Under the pieces are notes generated by a model. It saw nothing but the letters and a program-made list of their open reading frames with translations. It searched no databases and had not been told where the DNA came from. Shown here piece after piece: positions 22,742 to 34,834 of a DNA stretch of 64,000 bases (the stretch's first letter is position 1; every line of letters starts with the position of its first letter). The DNA is from Muscardinus avellanarius (taxonomy: Eukaryota; Chordata; Mammalia; Rodentia; Gliridae). A program made the position numbers and the translations under genes. The DNA is taken from assembly GCA_963383645.1 (NCBI GenBank), contig OY726563.1, positions 42,364,331 through 42,428,330 on the forward strand, read 5' to 3'.

Positions 22742-22930
22742 TCAGCTATTTGGGAGGCTGAGGCAGGAGGATCACAAGTTTGTGGCCAGCCTGGGATACT
22801 TATCAAGACCCTGCTTCAAAAATAAAAATATTAAATAAATAAATAAGGCTGGGGATATAGCCTAGCATCAGAGAACCCCTGGGTTCAATTCTCAGTAACA
22901 CACACACACATACACACATGCACACACAAA
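22742..22930 (+). mobile_element. B1-dID SINE, 5'-truncated
   Basis: Starts at GCTATTTGGGAGGCTG; CA/CATACA tail. Confidence 0.85.
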
Positions 22931-22979
22931 AAATGAAATACTGATATTTCATTGTTAGGCTATAATATGGACAAACATT

Positions 22980-23220
22980 TTTTTTTCTTTTTCTTTTTGG
23001 TGGTACTGTGGTTCCTGGAAACCCTTCTACCTCCAGGCTACATTCCCAGACATACATTAATACATACATACATACATACATATATATATATATATATTTT
23101 TTTTTTTTAAATGTGGAAACAGGGTCTCTTAAGCCAGAGTGGCTGGCTTCGAACCTGCGTGATCCTCCTGTCTCCACCTCCCAAGCGCGGGGCTTACAAG
23201 CATCCACCACCACGCCCGGC
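22980..23220 (-). mobile_element. B1-dID SINE, subtype A
   Basis: Contains a (CATA)n(TA)n insert at 23060-23097 between its two parts; ends 430 bases before exon A. Confidence 0.9.
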
Positions 23221-23598
23221 AATATGGATGAACTTTGATGCATGCTAAATAAAAGAAAGCAGAGACATACATATATACTATACGATTCCATTTTAAAAAT
23301 ATCCAGGGTTTGTAAATCTAGAGACAAAGCACAACAGAGGCTCTCAAGGGCTGAAGGATGGGAAGTTACTATTTACCAGGTAGAGTTTCTGTTTGGCATG
23401 GTGAAAAAGTTCTGGAAATGGATATGGTGATGGTCACACATCATTGTGAATGTACTCAATGCTATTGAGTTGCATACTTTAAAATTATTCAAATGGTCTA
23501 TTTTACCATAAAGAAAGAAAGGTATATAGATATATAGATAGATATTTACAAATAAATAAATATGTATTTTTACTATAATTCAAACAAATAAGTTGTAG

Positions 23599-23886
<288 letters not shown>

Positions 23887-23971
23887 TGAGGTTTCACGTC
23901 TTCCAAGATTCTTATAACCACCATGACTGACAGGATACAGAATCATTCAACTATATAAAGAATTCCATTTT

Positions 23972-24205
23972 GCACTGGGCATGGTTGTACACTCTTATAA
24001 TGGGAAACTGAGACAGGAGGATAGCAGGTTTCGAAGCCAGCCTCAGCAACTTAGCAAGGTCTTCAGCTGAGAATCAAGTTGCTGAGCAATTTAGCAAGGC
24101 TTTCAGCTGAGAATCAAGTTGCTGAGGCTGGCCTCAAACCTAAGATCCTCCTGTCTTATCCTTCCAAGTACTGAGACTACAGGCAGGCACCACTATGCTC
24201 AGATT
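23972..24205. repeat. inverted SINE pair with direct repeat in the loop
   Basis: A plus-strand B1 arm (23972-24064) faces a minus-strand B1 arm (24114-24205). Between them a segment ending AGCTGAGAATCAAGTTGCTG is duplicated (24063-24082 region and 24108-24126). It starts 170 bases after the exon A donor. Confidence 0.8.
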
Positions 24206-24395
24206 TTATCTTTTTCTTAATGAGTAGTATAGGCAGAATGGGATCCCTGGGTCATATGGGAAATTTATGTATATAATAAATTTCCATACCATTCTCAGAG
24301 CATCTATACCATTTTGCATCTAAATTAGCTATGTGTAAGAGTTTCACTTCCTCCATATCCTTGATACACTTGGTATTTTCTTTTTTATTTTTCTT
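24206..24395 (-). mobile_element. old L1M ORF2 fragment
   Basis: GGGTCATATGGGAAATTTAT and TTTCACTTCCTCCATATCC; continues at 24811-25520 beyond two SINEs. Confidence 0.75.
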
Positions 24396-24810
24396 TTGTG
24401 GTACTGGGGATTGAACCCAGGGACATTCTACTTCCAAGCTACACCCCCAACCCTAATTTTTATTCTTTTTTTGTGGTACTGGGGATGGAACATAGGGGCA
24501 TTCTACCTCTAAGCTACACCCCAGCCCTATTTTTTTATTCTTTATTTTGAAATGGGGTCTCACTGAGTTGCAGAGGGCCTCATTAACTAGTAGCTGAGGC
24601 TATCATCAAACCACGATCCTCCTGTCTCAGCCTCCCAGATGCTAGGATTACAAGCATGCGCCTCTATGCCCAGCTCAGTTTTCTATTCTTTATTTTGAAT
24701 CAGAGTCTCAATGAGTTGCAGAGGACCTCACTAAATAGCTGAGGCTGCCCACAAACCTGTCTCAACCTCCCGAGTACTGGGATTATAAGCATGTGCCCCC
24801 ATGCCCGGCT
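24396..24810 (-). mobile_element. B1-dID SINE split by a second copy
   Basis: Parts 24396-24465 and 24677-24810. Confidence 0.87.
24468..24676 (-). mobile_element. B1-dID SINE
   Basis: Inner copy, same orientation as its host. Confidence 0.88.
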
Positions 24811-25530
24811 ATCCTTGGTATATTCAATAATTTTTATTTTAGCTATCCTAATAACTATTTAATATAATCTCATCCTAGTTTTAATTTAATTTCCTTAATA
24901 TCTAATGATATTGAACATGATAACATGTGCTTATTTGACAGTCATATAGCCTCTTTGATGAAGTATGTGTTGATATTTTCCCTCTTATAATTGGATTTTT
25001 TTTATTAACTAGAGTACATAAAGTGAATATTCTTTTTATTGGTTATTTGATTATCTAGTTATGTCATTCTTTTTAATGACTGTGTACAATATCATGGTAC
25101 CATAGGTTATTTAACTAACTTCTATTGAAGTACATTTTAGTTCTTTTCCACCTTTTGCTATTACAACCAATGCTGCAGTGATCAACCCTGTATGTATGTA
25201 TGTATATATATTATATCATATGGATATATAAAGCATATGAAAACATTTTTATATCATGAGTGTATAAGAAAGAATGCCTATCCACTCAAATCTGTCTGAT
25301 TCTGAATATTATATTTTAACCTTTATAATATAATAGGATAAATAATTAAATTCTATTGTATCTTAATTTTCATTTAAAAATAATTTGTATTAATAAGGTT
25401 GAACATAGTTCTATTAGGTTTACTAAACATTTAAACTTTTTGTTAGTTTTCTGTTCACATGATTTTCCTATTTTTCTAATGGACTGAATATCTTTTCTTC
25501 TTTATTTATTGGAATCTTTTATACATTATT
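24811..25530 (-). mobile_element. old L1M ORF2, continued
   Basis: TTTAATTTCCTTAATATCTA and CAATGCTGCAGTGATCAACC are L1-like; (TGTA)n at 25191-25206. Confidence 0.65.
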
Positions 25531-25616
25531 ATGAATACTTGGATGTTAATTGAATATACTGTTACTATTTCTACTCATTTTTTCTTCCTTTCTTTCTGTG
25601 TTGTTTGTTTGTTTTT

Positions 25617-25814
25617 CATGGTACTGGGGGTGGAACCCAGGGACTTTCTACCTCCGGGCTACACTCCCAGACCTATTTTATATTTTATTTGGAAACAAGG
25701 TCTCACTAAGTTGCTGAGAGCCTAAGTAGCTGAGGCTGGCTTCGAACCTGTGTGATCCTCCTGTCTCAGCCTTCCAAGCACTGGGATTACAAGAGTGTGC
25801 TACCACCCCTGGCT
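25617..25814 (-). mobile_element. B1-dID SINE
   Basis: Intermediate between standard and subtype A (GGGCTACACTCCCAGACC). Confidence 0.9.
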
Positions 25815-25829
25815 GTTTGTTTTGTTTTG

Positions 25830-25963
25830 TGTTGGTACTAGAGGTTGATCCCAGAGGCATTCTACTTCCAAGCTACACCTCAAACCTATATTATTTTATT
25901 TTGAAATAGGGTCTTTCAAAGTTGCTGAGGGTCTTGCTAAGTTTATGAAGCTGGCCTTGGCTT
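25830..25963 (-). mobile_element. B1-dID SINE, B1 part lost
   Basis: Ends at GAAGCTGGCCTTGG. Confidence 0.82.
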
Positions 25964-25985
25964 GGTTTGGCTTTCTTTTCGGGGG

Positions 25986-26157
25986 TGTACTAGGGATTGA
26001 ACCTAGTGGCATTCTACTTCTCAGGTATACACCTAGCCTTTTTAAATTTTAAAACAGGGTCTCATTAAGTTGCTGAGGCTGACCTTGAACCTGCAATCTT
26101 CCTGTCTTGGCTTCCTGAGTACTGAGATTACAGGCTTCTGTCACCACACACACAGCT
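25986..26157 (-). mobile_element. B1-dID SINE
   Basis: Diverged; follows the truncated copy directly. Confidence 0.87.
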
Positions 26158-26175
26158 TGTTTTGTCTTTTATAAT

Positions 26176-26188
26176 GTGCGTGTGTGTG

Positions 26189-26222
<34 letters not shown>

Positions 26223-26257
26223 AGACAGAGACAGACAGACTGACTGACTGACTGGGG
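26176..26257. repeat. (GT)n(GA)n(CAGA)n(CTGA)n
   Basis: Compound microsatellite against a SINE end. Confidence 0.9.
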
Positions 26258-26428
26258 ACTGAACCCATTGGTGGTCTACCACTCAGCTACATTCCCAGCT
26301 TTCTTTAATTTTTAAAAAAATTTAATGCAATGTCTTATTGAGTTGCCTGGGCTGCCCTAAACTTGTAATCCTCCTGCCTCAGCCTCCTGAGCAGCTGAGA
26401 TTATAGGCATATGCCATCATGCTTGGCT
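26254..26428 (-). mobile_element. B1-dID SINE, old
   Basis: GGTGGTCTACCACTCAGCTA keeps an ID-like form. Confidence 0.85.
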
Positions 26429-26750
26429 GTAATTTTTCAAATTTAAAAATGCATATCACTTTTTTGTGGTAACTTCTCAGTTTCTATTGTACTTAGAAAG
26501 GATTCTATTGCTTTAAGAATAAATTTTATAATTAGAATCTATAAAAATTTTTATAATATCTTAGAATCTGATTCTTTGAGTGGGCACGCCATTCTTAAAG
26601 TCAGAATTCATTACTTAACACATTTATACTAAAGACATACAACCTTTTAGACACTGCTAGGTTCTTGGAATTAGTAAATCTTTAAGATATTGTCCCTACC
26701 TTCATGAAATTGATTCTATCTAGCTAAGCAGCCACACAAAATACTTATGA
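26429..26750. other. intron, unassigned
   Basis: AT-rich; nothing firm. Confidence 0.4.
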
Positions 26751-26860
26751 AGGTACCTACATCTAAGAGTTGTTTTCAGGATTAAGTGAGATAATACACA
26801 TAAAGTGCTTATAGTGGTAATCTGTATAGACCTAAATGCTTAATGAAGTGTTAGGTACAT
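26751..26860 (+). repeat. MIR fragment
   Basis: TTTTCAGGATTAAGTGAGAT and AATACACATAAAGTGCTTA match MIR. Confidence 0.75.
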
Positions 26861-26868
26861 CTAAGCAT

Positions 26869-26984
26869 GGTGGCACATGTCTTGTTCTAGCACTTGGAAG
26901 GCTGAACTAGGATGATTACTTGAGCCCAGGAATTTGAGGCCAATCTGGGCAATATAGCAAGAGCCCTGTTTAAGAAAAACTTAG
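26869..26984 (+). mobile_element. B1 monomer
   Basis: B1 without an ID part, with TGAGCCCAGGAATTTGAGGC; (ATT)n tail at 26990-27017. Confidence 0.8.
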
Positions 26985-27017
26985 GCACATTATTATTATT
27001 ATTATTATTATTATTAT

Positions 27018-27439
27018 CATCCTATAAATACTGTAGCTATTATAGGAACTCAGCAGAGAAATCATTTCATGTGTTTGTATCTGTGAAGAATCAGAGAAGA
27101 TTCACAGAAAATGTGTATTGGAGCAGAGCCTTGAAATATTATTTGGTAGGAAGAACGTACTAGTCAGAAAGCAAGCTTTTACAACAGGTATAATACACAG
27201 AGATATTAAAGAAATAATTTAAGCCCAAATAAGTTGTAACCTTGATTGTCACGCTAAGAATTTTGAATTAACTGTATTGTTACTATGAGGGCAAATCATC
27301 ATCCAGCATTCAACAAAGAGTTCTGTGGATCCCTACTATGAATAAGACATTCTTATAGACACCAATTGGGCATAGTGATGGGATTAAGAGATGCTGACCT
27401 GAAAATAGGCTGGATCTAGTGGGGGAAAATAGTAACTAG
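27018..27439. other. intron, unassigned
   Basis: Possibly old repeat; not identified. Confidence 0.35.
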
Positions 27440-27655
27440 AGTTGTTTCTTGATATCTGATAGGGATTAGTTCCAGTTTCCCCTAGGATACCGAAATGTAT
27501 AGATTCTCACGTCCCTTATATAAAATAGCATCATATTTGCATAGAACCTACACACAGCCTCCTTTGTACTTTAAATAATCTCTAAAGTACTTATAATACT
27601 TGGTGAAAAATAAATGTTATATAAATATTTGTTATATTATTTAGAGCATAGATTC

Positions 27656-27844
27656 CCAAACCTAGGAGCTTACCATCCCCTTTTCAGAAAAAAAAAAAAA
27701 AAAAACAACAACTCAGCGCCTCTCTTGTGCACTTCTACCATCACGTTATTTTTTCCAATGACCTCCAATTGTATCTAATGCTACTACTACTACTGGATCT
27801 TTTCAACACCCTCACTCTCCCACAGTATCATTAATTTTAAAAAA
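27656..27844. other. unassigned insert in MER2
   Basis: About 190 bases with an A19 run and (CTA)n; it interrupts the transposon, but no family is recognised. Confidence 0.4.
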
Positions 27845-27917
27845 TATATCATTACAAGAATAATGACAAAGAAAAATTCTGTATGTATTCAATAAAGGTG
27901 TAGTTTTTGTTGTTTTG

Positions 27918-28095
27918 TTTTTAGTACTGGGGACTAAACCAATGACTACTCTCCTTCTGAGATATACCCCAACCCTTTTCATTTTTTTATTTTGAAACAG
28001 AATATCACTAAATTGCTAAGGCTGGCCTCAAACCTGTGTTTCTCCTATGTCAGCCTCCCAAGTACTGGGATTATAGGCAGGTATCACCACATCAC
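27918..28095 (-). mobile_element. B1-dID SINE
   Basis: Within MER2. Confidence 0.87.
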
Positions 28096-28124
28096 CACCA
28101 AGTAACACATAGCTTCTGTCCCTT

Positions 28125-28130
<6 letters not shown>

Positions 28131-28172
<42 letters not shown>
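28131..28172. repeat. (CT)n
   Basis: About 20 units at the tail of the next SINE. Confidence 0.95.
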
Positions 28173-28173
<1 letters not shown>

Positions 28174-28178
<5 letters not shown>

Positions 28179-28366
28179 TTTTGAGGATTGAACCCAGGGG
28201 TATTCTACTTCTGAGCCACACCCCAACCCAGTTTTTTGGAAACAAATTTTTGCTAGGTTGCTGAGAATCTCACATAGTTTCTGAGGCTGGCCTTGAACCT
28301 TCAGTCCCCCCCTGTCACAGCTTCCCAAGTATTTGTATCACAAGCATGTACCACTGTGCCCAATTA
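28174..28366 (-). mobile_element. B1-dID SINE
   Basis: Complete. Confidence 0.88.
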
Positions 28367-28470
28367 AGATACAGTTTAAAAGTGTGTGTGTGGGGGGGGG
28401 TGTTTCACTCTGCAGCTGGTTGAATCCACTGATGCAGAAGCCATGGATAAAAAGGGCCAATTATAGACGG

Positions 28471-29118
28471 ATTTCATAGTTATTTACTCATTGTGATAAG
28501 TAATATGACAGAAATAAACTGAAATGTGATTACTGAGGAATAACACTTTAGTTAGGAATGTCAGGAAAGGCCTTTCTGAGGAGTTGACAAAATTGGCATG
28601 AACATGAAAACCACAGGTTAAAAAGGATGGCAAGAAATCTGCCTAGGATAGGTACCTCAGGAAAGTGAGTGAAGGAGATAGCCCCTGATTTTAAGTTTAT
28701 AAAAGAGAGGTACTCAGAGTGTGTGTTTAATAATTATTCATATTTGATTACTTCTACAAAAAGGACCTGTATTTTCATATCACTTCCACCTGCACATATT
28801 TATTATGTCCATGGTGAGTCAAATAAAACAATCACTGGTTCTCGTAGTCAGTGTTCATAAACTGAGACTGGCTACCTTTATTTAAGCCTCTGGCTAAACC
28901 AGCCTGACCTAGTTTAGCTGTCATTATCTCTTCTAGTAGAAAATGGTCTCATCTAGCCTCACTATCACCAAAGTAATTTGTGTGCGTTCGCATTGTTCTC
29001 AGTAGATGAATCCTGTTTCATGGACTAGAAAACTGAGGCAGAATAAGACTTTTGACATTGCCTATGATTGTAAATATGTTTTTACTTGAGCAGTCCTTCA
29101 GCATTTTTATCTAGCTTT
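28471..29118. other. unique intron
   Basis: GTTTCATGGACTAGAAAACTG near 29010 is MIR-like; otherwise nothing. Confidence 0.4.
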
Positions 29119-29158
29119 TGGGTGGTGGTGGTGGTGGTGGTGTGTGTGTGTGTGTGTA
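29119..29158. repeat. (TGG)n(TG)n
   Basis: Compound microsatellite. Confidence 0.95.
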
Positions 29159-29190
29159 TGAAAAATAGAGAGAGAGACAGACAGACAGAC

Positions 29191-29366
29191 TGGGGATTGA
29201 AGCCAGAGGCATTTTGCTTCCAAACTATACCTCCAACCCTTTTCTTTTCTTTTCTTTGTTTTGAAACAGGGTCTTGTTAGCTTGCTAAGACTATCCTTGA
29301 ACCTGAGATCCTCTTATCTCAGCCTCCCAAGTACAGGGATTACAGGTGGGAGCCGCCATGCCTGAC
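29191..29366 (-). mobile_element. B1-dID SINE
   Basis: (GACA)n tail before it. Confidence 0.87.
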
Positions 29367-30480
29367 TAGTTTTCACTTGATTTTACAGGGGAATTACTGC
29401 TTGGGGTTTACAAGGTCTCACCATAAAATAACAAGGCTGCTCTCCATGAGCTACACGCAAAATTCAGTCCACTTACTACACTCAGTAGCAGTGCAGTTTT
29501 GTTGCTTTTCTTTCTAATTGTTCTTACATTTTTTAATGTTTTCAAATAGGATTGTCTAATGAAGATATTACCAACAGAAAAAAAAAGGTCACCAAGTCCT
29601 TGCTATGTGCTGGTGAAACTGCATAAAATACAACATTTTGTACCAGGCACAATAGCACGTACTAAAAAGATTAGCTAGAAGGAGCTTGAAAGGCAGTAAA
29701 AGTGGCTCTTGTTTTCCAGATGGCTAGAGGAATTGATTTATGGGGAATGAATAAATAAATTATGCATGGCACAGCTAAATGCATCTGAGGTAGTGTTATA
29801 GGAGTCTGTAAATTAGAAGAACATAAACACAGATCTAAACGAAGTGGAGGGTGAGGGAAATAAAAAAAAAGGTTTTGAGTAACAGGAAAACATTCAGAGG
29901 CCTTCCCCTAGTCCAGCTGTTCTCACTTGTCTGACTGCAGCCTCAATCTCACTGTCAACACTTCATTCATTCGTTCGTTAATTCATTGGATATTTATGAG
30001 GGACCGAGATATGGACCCCAGCACTGTCCTATTTTAGTAATGCTCTTCGATTCCCTTTTTTCTCTCACTTTCTTCTATTTCTACACAGTGTGCCTTCACC
30101 ACTGAATGAAGAGACATTCCTGGCAGAGGGAACTTCACAGGTACAGGCTCAGCAGCATGAGAGTGCCTCTTGAGTTCTAGAAACACAAACTCTTCCTGTT
30201 GGGAGTCTAAGCCTCCTGGAGTCAGGAGAGTGGTGGCAGTTGGAGAAGATGGGGAACAACAAAGGATAGGTGAGATTTCTAGCTAGAAATCCAGGCAGGA
30301 TCAGAGTGTTTGCTTTGGGATCTGTTTTGTAACCCAGGTGCGATTGAATGATTTAAAAGTAGAGGAATTATATGATCAGATTTGAGTTCTTAAGAATTGG
30401 AAACATGGAGGGTAGATTGAGGGGAAATGTTTGTTGGAGACTTGAAAATCAGTAAAAATGTTATTCTTTTAAAAATCTAG
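29367..30480. other. SINE-free intron, 1.1 kb
   Basis: An L2/MIR-like TTCATTCATTCGTTCGTTAA stretch near 29960; 30340-30460 resembles an unnamed old repeat. The rest is unique-looking. Confidence 0.45.
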
Positions 30481-30656
30481 CCAGATGTCATGGAACATGC
30501 TTGTAACCCCAGTACTTGGGAGACTGAGAGAGGAGGATCACAGATATGAGGCTAGTAGTGCATGGTAACTTAGCAAGACACTGTTTAAAAATAAAAATTA
30601 AAATGGACTCAAGGTGTAGCTTGAAGGTAGAACACCCTTGGGTTCCATCCACAATA
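30481..30656 (+). mobile_element. B1-dID SINE
   Basis: AAAAATCTAG on the left and AAAAATCTAGAC on the right mark the target duplication. Confidence 0.9.
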
Positions 30657-30778
30657 CAAAAAATCTAGACAAAATATTGAAAGGCTTGAATGAAGACAAT
30701 GGGAATGGATATGAAGGAATAACAGGTTCTGGAGAAATTTCACAGATGAAATTGGTACCAATTAGAAATGGGAAATCA

Positions 30779-30966
30779 TGCCAGGCGTGGTGGCACATGC
30801 TTGTAATCCCCTCGCTTGGGAGGCGGAGACAGGAGGATGGCGTGGGTTCGAAGCCAGCCGCACTGGCTTAAGAGACCCTGTTTCCAAATTTTAAAAAAAG
30901 TATAAAAATAGGTCTGGGAGTGTAGCCCAGAGGTAGAAGGGTTTCCAGGAACCTCAGTACCACAGG
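30779..30966 (+). mobile_element. B1-dID SINE, subtype A
   Basis: AGAAATG(G/A)(G/A)(A)ATCA-type flanks at about 30763 and 30979. Confidence 0.9.
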
Positions 30967-31202
30967 GAAAAAAAGAAAAGAAATGAGGAATCAGATAGAA
31001 AAAAAATCACTGATGAGTTCAAAGCCTAAGCATAGCATTGGGTAGGGTGTGTTCCACCAAACCACATCCTAACATCCAGAGCACAAAAATGTCATAATAG
31101 TTAAATGAAATAAACAGTCAATGAGAAGCATGAGGGAACTTGAAATCTAAAGCAACTTGTGAAACAGTTCAGTTTGTTCTGCCACTCTAAAAAAAGTCAC
31201 TC
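30967..31202. other. unique intron
   Basis: Nothing recognised. Confidence 0.4.
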
Positions 31203-31390
31203 TGCTGGGCACCCTGGTGTACACCTATAATTCCAGTACTTGGGAGGTTGAAAAAAGAGTACCAAAGATTCGAGACCTTAGGCAATTTAGAAAGAACCTG
31301 TTTCAAAAATAAATAAATAAATAAAAAGGGCTAGGGCTGTAGCTCAGTGATAAAATGCCTCTTTGGTTCAATCTCCAGTACCATAAAAAG
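31203..31390 (+). mobile_element. B1-dID SINE
   Basis: (AAAT)n in the linker. Confidence 0.88.
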
Positions 31391-31624
31391 CCAGTCTTCC
31401 TCCAGGGAGAAAGTAAAAACAAAGAAAAACACCTTAGGCTCCAGCTCTTGGAGAAACCTGCCATCATAACCTATGTTAGGCTTCCCCAGCTGCCCTTTCT
31501 TTGCGCAGTGTGTACTGTGTGCAGGGAGAAGAAAAGGTACTTTGAAATTCATCACCCTGTCTGTAATACAGAAACTTCCCAGTACACTTAGCCTGGGAGA
31601 ATGTCAGTAACTACTGCTCTTTTT

Positions 31625-31827
31625 TTGTGTGTGGCACTGGGGACTGAACTAGAGGCATTCTGCCTCTGAGTGACACACCCAGCCCTATTTTAATTATAAT
31701 TTCAAATCCAGGTCTCACTAAACTACTGAGGGCCTTGCTAAATTTCTGAGGCTGGCCTCAAACCTGTGATCCTCCTCTCTCAGCATCTCAAGCACTGAGA
31801 TTACAGGCATGCACCACCATGCCTGGC
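31625..31827 (-). mobile_element. B1-dID SINE
   Basis: Target duplication AACTACTGCT at about 31608 and 31828. Confidence 0.9.
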
Positions 31828-31883
31828 AACTACTGCTGTTTGAGCTTGAGAAAAAAGTGGCCTGTATCAAAAGCTCTGTGGTT

Positions 31884-31968
31884 GCCGGGCATGGTGGTGC
31901 ATGTTTGTTATCCCAGCATTTGGGAGGCTGAGACAGGAGGATCACAGGTTTGCAGCCAGCCTTAGGGA
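31884..31968 (+). mobile_element. B1-dID SINE, 3'-truncated
   Basis: Only the B1 head remains. Confidence 0.82.
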
Positions 31969-32780
31969 ATTGTGGTATATAGCTTTTAATTCTCTCTGCC
32001 TTCTACTCCCTTCCTTGACTTCCACATTCACAGTCTACTTCCTAGAAATCCTGGGCCCTTTGGAGTACATTTTTCTCTTAGGTGAGAAGGGAAAGCCAGA
32101 AGGAGCTGGTGTAGGAGGAATGCCCTTCCCCCAGCTGGTTGGAGGCTCAAAGTACTTTCCCCTGGAGCATAAAGCTCTATCATGAAGAAATCTCTAGGCC
32201 TATTTCACAATGATTACTCTTCCTTCCCTTCTCTGAGCCAGGAAGGGATCTTTCTTGGATCTTGACTGTGAGAACTTGGTGAGGTTCCCAGAAGTTAAGC
32301 TTGGGCCTGGGACTCCCCTTGACCTCCAGGATTTTCTCAGCCTCACACTAGTCCACATGTGGCCTTCAACAATTCATCTAAGTTGACATTTAAGCCTTTC
32401 TCCCAGTCATGACTGCAACCTTTTGTACCCGAGGTAAGCAGATCTCAGCCATGTCTCTTTGGACAAGCTTATCTCTTTATATCTGGGGTGGCGGTTTCCT
32501 TTGCAACCTCTTTTTTCTTGTGGATCCTAGAAAGAACATTGATTTTTCAGTTTGTCTCACTTTTTCTTGTTGTAAAGGTAAGAATGATAACATTTAAGCT
32601 TAGAGGAGTTGATTAGGAAACTCTTCATTTATTTTTTAATCATTGAAATATTTTAGCCCCCTCTTGAAGGAAATAAAATATTTTAGAGGTCCTTGTTAGT
32701 ACTTTAATTCCTGAGTGGATAAGGTTTCACTCCACCATGTTTTGTTTTATGACACGTGGTAGAGAAAAAGAGTTGCTGTA
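31969..32780. other. unique intron block
   Basis: About 810 bases without repeats. CCGAG|GTAAGC at 32432 and AAAG|GTAAGA at 32576 are donor-like, but no matching coding exon is seen. Confidence 0.45.
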
Positions 32781-32935
32781 AGCCAGGCATGTAATTCCAG
32801 TACTTGGAAGGCTAAGACAGGAGGAAAACAGATTTGAGACCTTCAGCAACTCAGTGAGACTCTATTTCAAAATAAAAAGGGCTGGAGTGTAGCTTGGATG
32901 TAGAAAAGCCCCTGGGTTCAATCCTTAGTACCAAA
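32781..32935 (+). mobile_element. B1-dID SINE
   Basis: Short deletion in the B1 head. Confidence 0.87.
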
Positions 32936-33391
32936 ACAATGTTGCCAAAATGAACTCCAGAGGTTGCCTGTTTCTGGGGTCTGCAGTTATAAGAGATACT
33001 GTAGTCATAATGGCATAGATCAAGTTAATTTATCTATATGTCAGAAATACATTAGGGGAGCTACTAGGTTTCCCAATAATTCACTAATGAACTGGGTCTT
33101 CCCTCTCTTTTCTGAGGATTGTTAGCATCATTTTATGATCCTGCCAGAAGAATTATCTCAGATAACTGTACAATCAAAATGCCATTTGGAATTCCTCAAA
33201 GATAAGGTCTTGTCAGGAGTCATTCTGTTATCATATATGAGTGACCCAATAAAAAAAATCAGTGCTAGTATAATAGAGAATTAAGTTAGAAGGAACCTTA
33301 AAAACCATACCTGCTCATATACCCTCATTTTACTGATGGCAGACCTATAAACCCATTAAGATTAAGGCAATTGTGTGCGCTACATATTCTA
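32936..33391. other. unique intron
   Basis: 33280-33370 weakly resembles an ancient repeat. Confidence 0.4.
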
Positions 33392-33572
33392 AACTGGGTG
33401 TAGAGGCACGTGCCTGTAATCCCAGTTCTTAGCAGACTGAAACAGAGGATTGTAGGTTCAAGGCCAACCTCAGCAATTTAGTGAGACCTTGTTTCAAATA
33501 AAAAAAATTAAAAGGGCTAGGGGTGTAGCTCGGAGGTAGAATGCCTATGAGTTCAATCTGTAGTACCCAAAA
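33392..33572 (+). mobile_element. B1-dID SINE
   Basis: Complete. Confidence 0.9.
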
Positions 33573-33819
33573 CAAGAGCATATTCTATTTATGATTCTGT
33601 GACTTGCTTTATTCACATTTGATATATCTAAAAGGTTTTTCTATTTCAGTAAATATCAGTCTGCTTCTCTTCTTGAAGCATTCCCCTATTACTGGACACT
33701 TTGTTTCCACTTTTTTTTTTTTTACTACTACTACAAATAGCACTGCATTGAATAACATATGTATATTTGTGTGCATAAACATAAATATTTTAAAGGTAAT
33801 TTCCAAATGCGATATATAT
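33573..33819 (-). mobile_element. old L1M fragment
   Basis: AAATAGCACTGCATTGAATAAC follows minus-strand L1 ORF2 3' sequence. Confidence 0.5.

Positions 33820-33870
<51 letters not shown>
33820..33870. repeat. (GT)n
   Basis: About 25 units. Confidence 0.97.
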
Positions 33871-33879
<9 letters not shown>

Positions 33880-34112
33880 TTAAACCCAAGGGCATTCTAT
33901 CTCTGAGCCACATCCCCACCCTGTTTATTTATTTATTGCAGTACTGGGGATTGAACCCAGAGGCAGTCTACCTCTGTGCTACACCCCCAGCCCTATTTCC
34001 ATTTTGAAATAGGGACTCGCTAAGTTTGTTGAGGCTGTTCTTGAACCCGTGATACTTCTACCTCAGCCTCCCAAGTACTGGGATTAAAATCATGTGTCAC
34101 CACACCTGGCTT
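33871..34112 (-). mobile_element. two adjoining B1-dID SINE pieces
   Basis: An ID piece (33871-33922) is followed by a full copy (33936-34112). Confidence 0.87.
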
Positions 34113-34625
34113 ATATATGCCTTTTAAAACACTCATTTTTCTGTCGATGAAATCACTATTTTCCAGTGGATCCAAGAAGAGTCTATTGATTTGTATGCCC
34201 TCTTTTGAAGTTTTTCTTCCCATCTGATACTAATTGTTAATCTCTTGTCCCCAACTTTTCAGAGCTTAATAGAGAGAAACCGATGTGAACTTAATGTAGA
34301 AAAACTGGAGAATTGCTGCCTATAAAACAAGAATTATGCATTATTAGGAAAAAAATTATTAGGAAGAAGAGCAAATACTGGAGCATGGGGCTCTTTTCTT
34401 TATATGGTAGCCCTCTCAGCAGTTATGACAACCCTAGCCCCTCTTCTCCAGGTTCTACATTGGTTTCTGTGACATTCAGTGTTGGTGGGACCCTGTTAGA
34501 ATCCTCCTGCTGTTGATCCTAACTCTTGTAATTAGTACCCCGGCTCTACTGGTGGGTAGAAGTAGGCTGGGAGCTTTGAGATTAGAGCAGAGGCTAGGAG
34601 TAGGAGGCATAAAAAACATACACTC
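34113..34625. other. unique intron
   Basis: Nothing recognised. Confidence 0.45.
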
Positions 34626-34834
34626 CAGCTGGGCATTGGAACACATGCTTCTTATCCCAGTACTTGGAAGGCCTAGACAAGGGGATTGCAGTTCAAGGAC
34701 AGCCTCAGCAAATAATGAGATTTTCATTAACCTAGCAAGAACTTGTTTCAAAATAAAAAAGAAAATAGGGCTGGGGGTGTAGCTTGAAGGTAGAATGCCC
34801 CTGGGTTCAATTTCCAGTCACACACACACACACC
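34626..34834 (+). mobile_element. B1-dID SINE with short (CA)n
   Basis: SINE to 34819. Confidence 0.9.

Larger units (their letters stand above)
22620..23520 (+). mobile_element. old L1M 3' end, split by two SINEs
   Basis: AAATGTCCTTCAGCTGATGA, AATATTATTCAGCCATAAAA and, after the SINEs, GTTGCATACTTTAAAATTAT follow the classic L1M 3' sequence up to the splice-proximal region. Confidence 0.85.
27440..28470. mobile_element. MER2-like (Tigger) transposon, split
   Basis: Left part 27440-27655 (TCCCTTATATAAAATAGC, CATATTTGCATAGAACC), middle 27845-27895, right end 28395-28465 (GGTTGAATCCACTGATGCAG). Insertions lie between. Confidence 0.7.

Noticed and set aside
22803..23327. 174-codon minus frame
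   Set aside because: Runs through two SINEs and microsatellites; coincidental.
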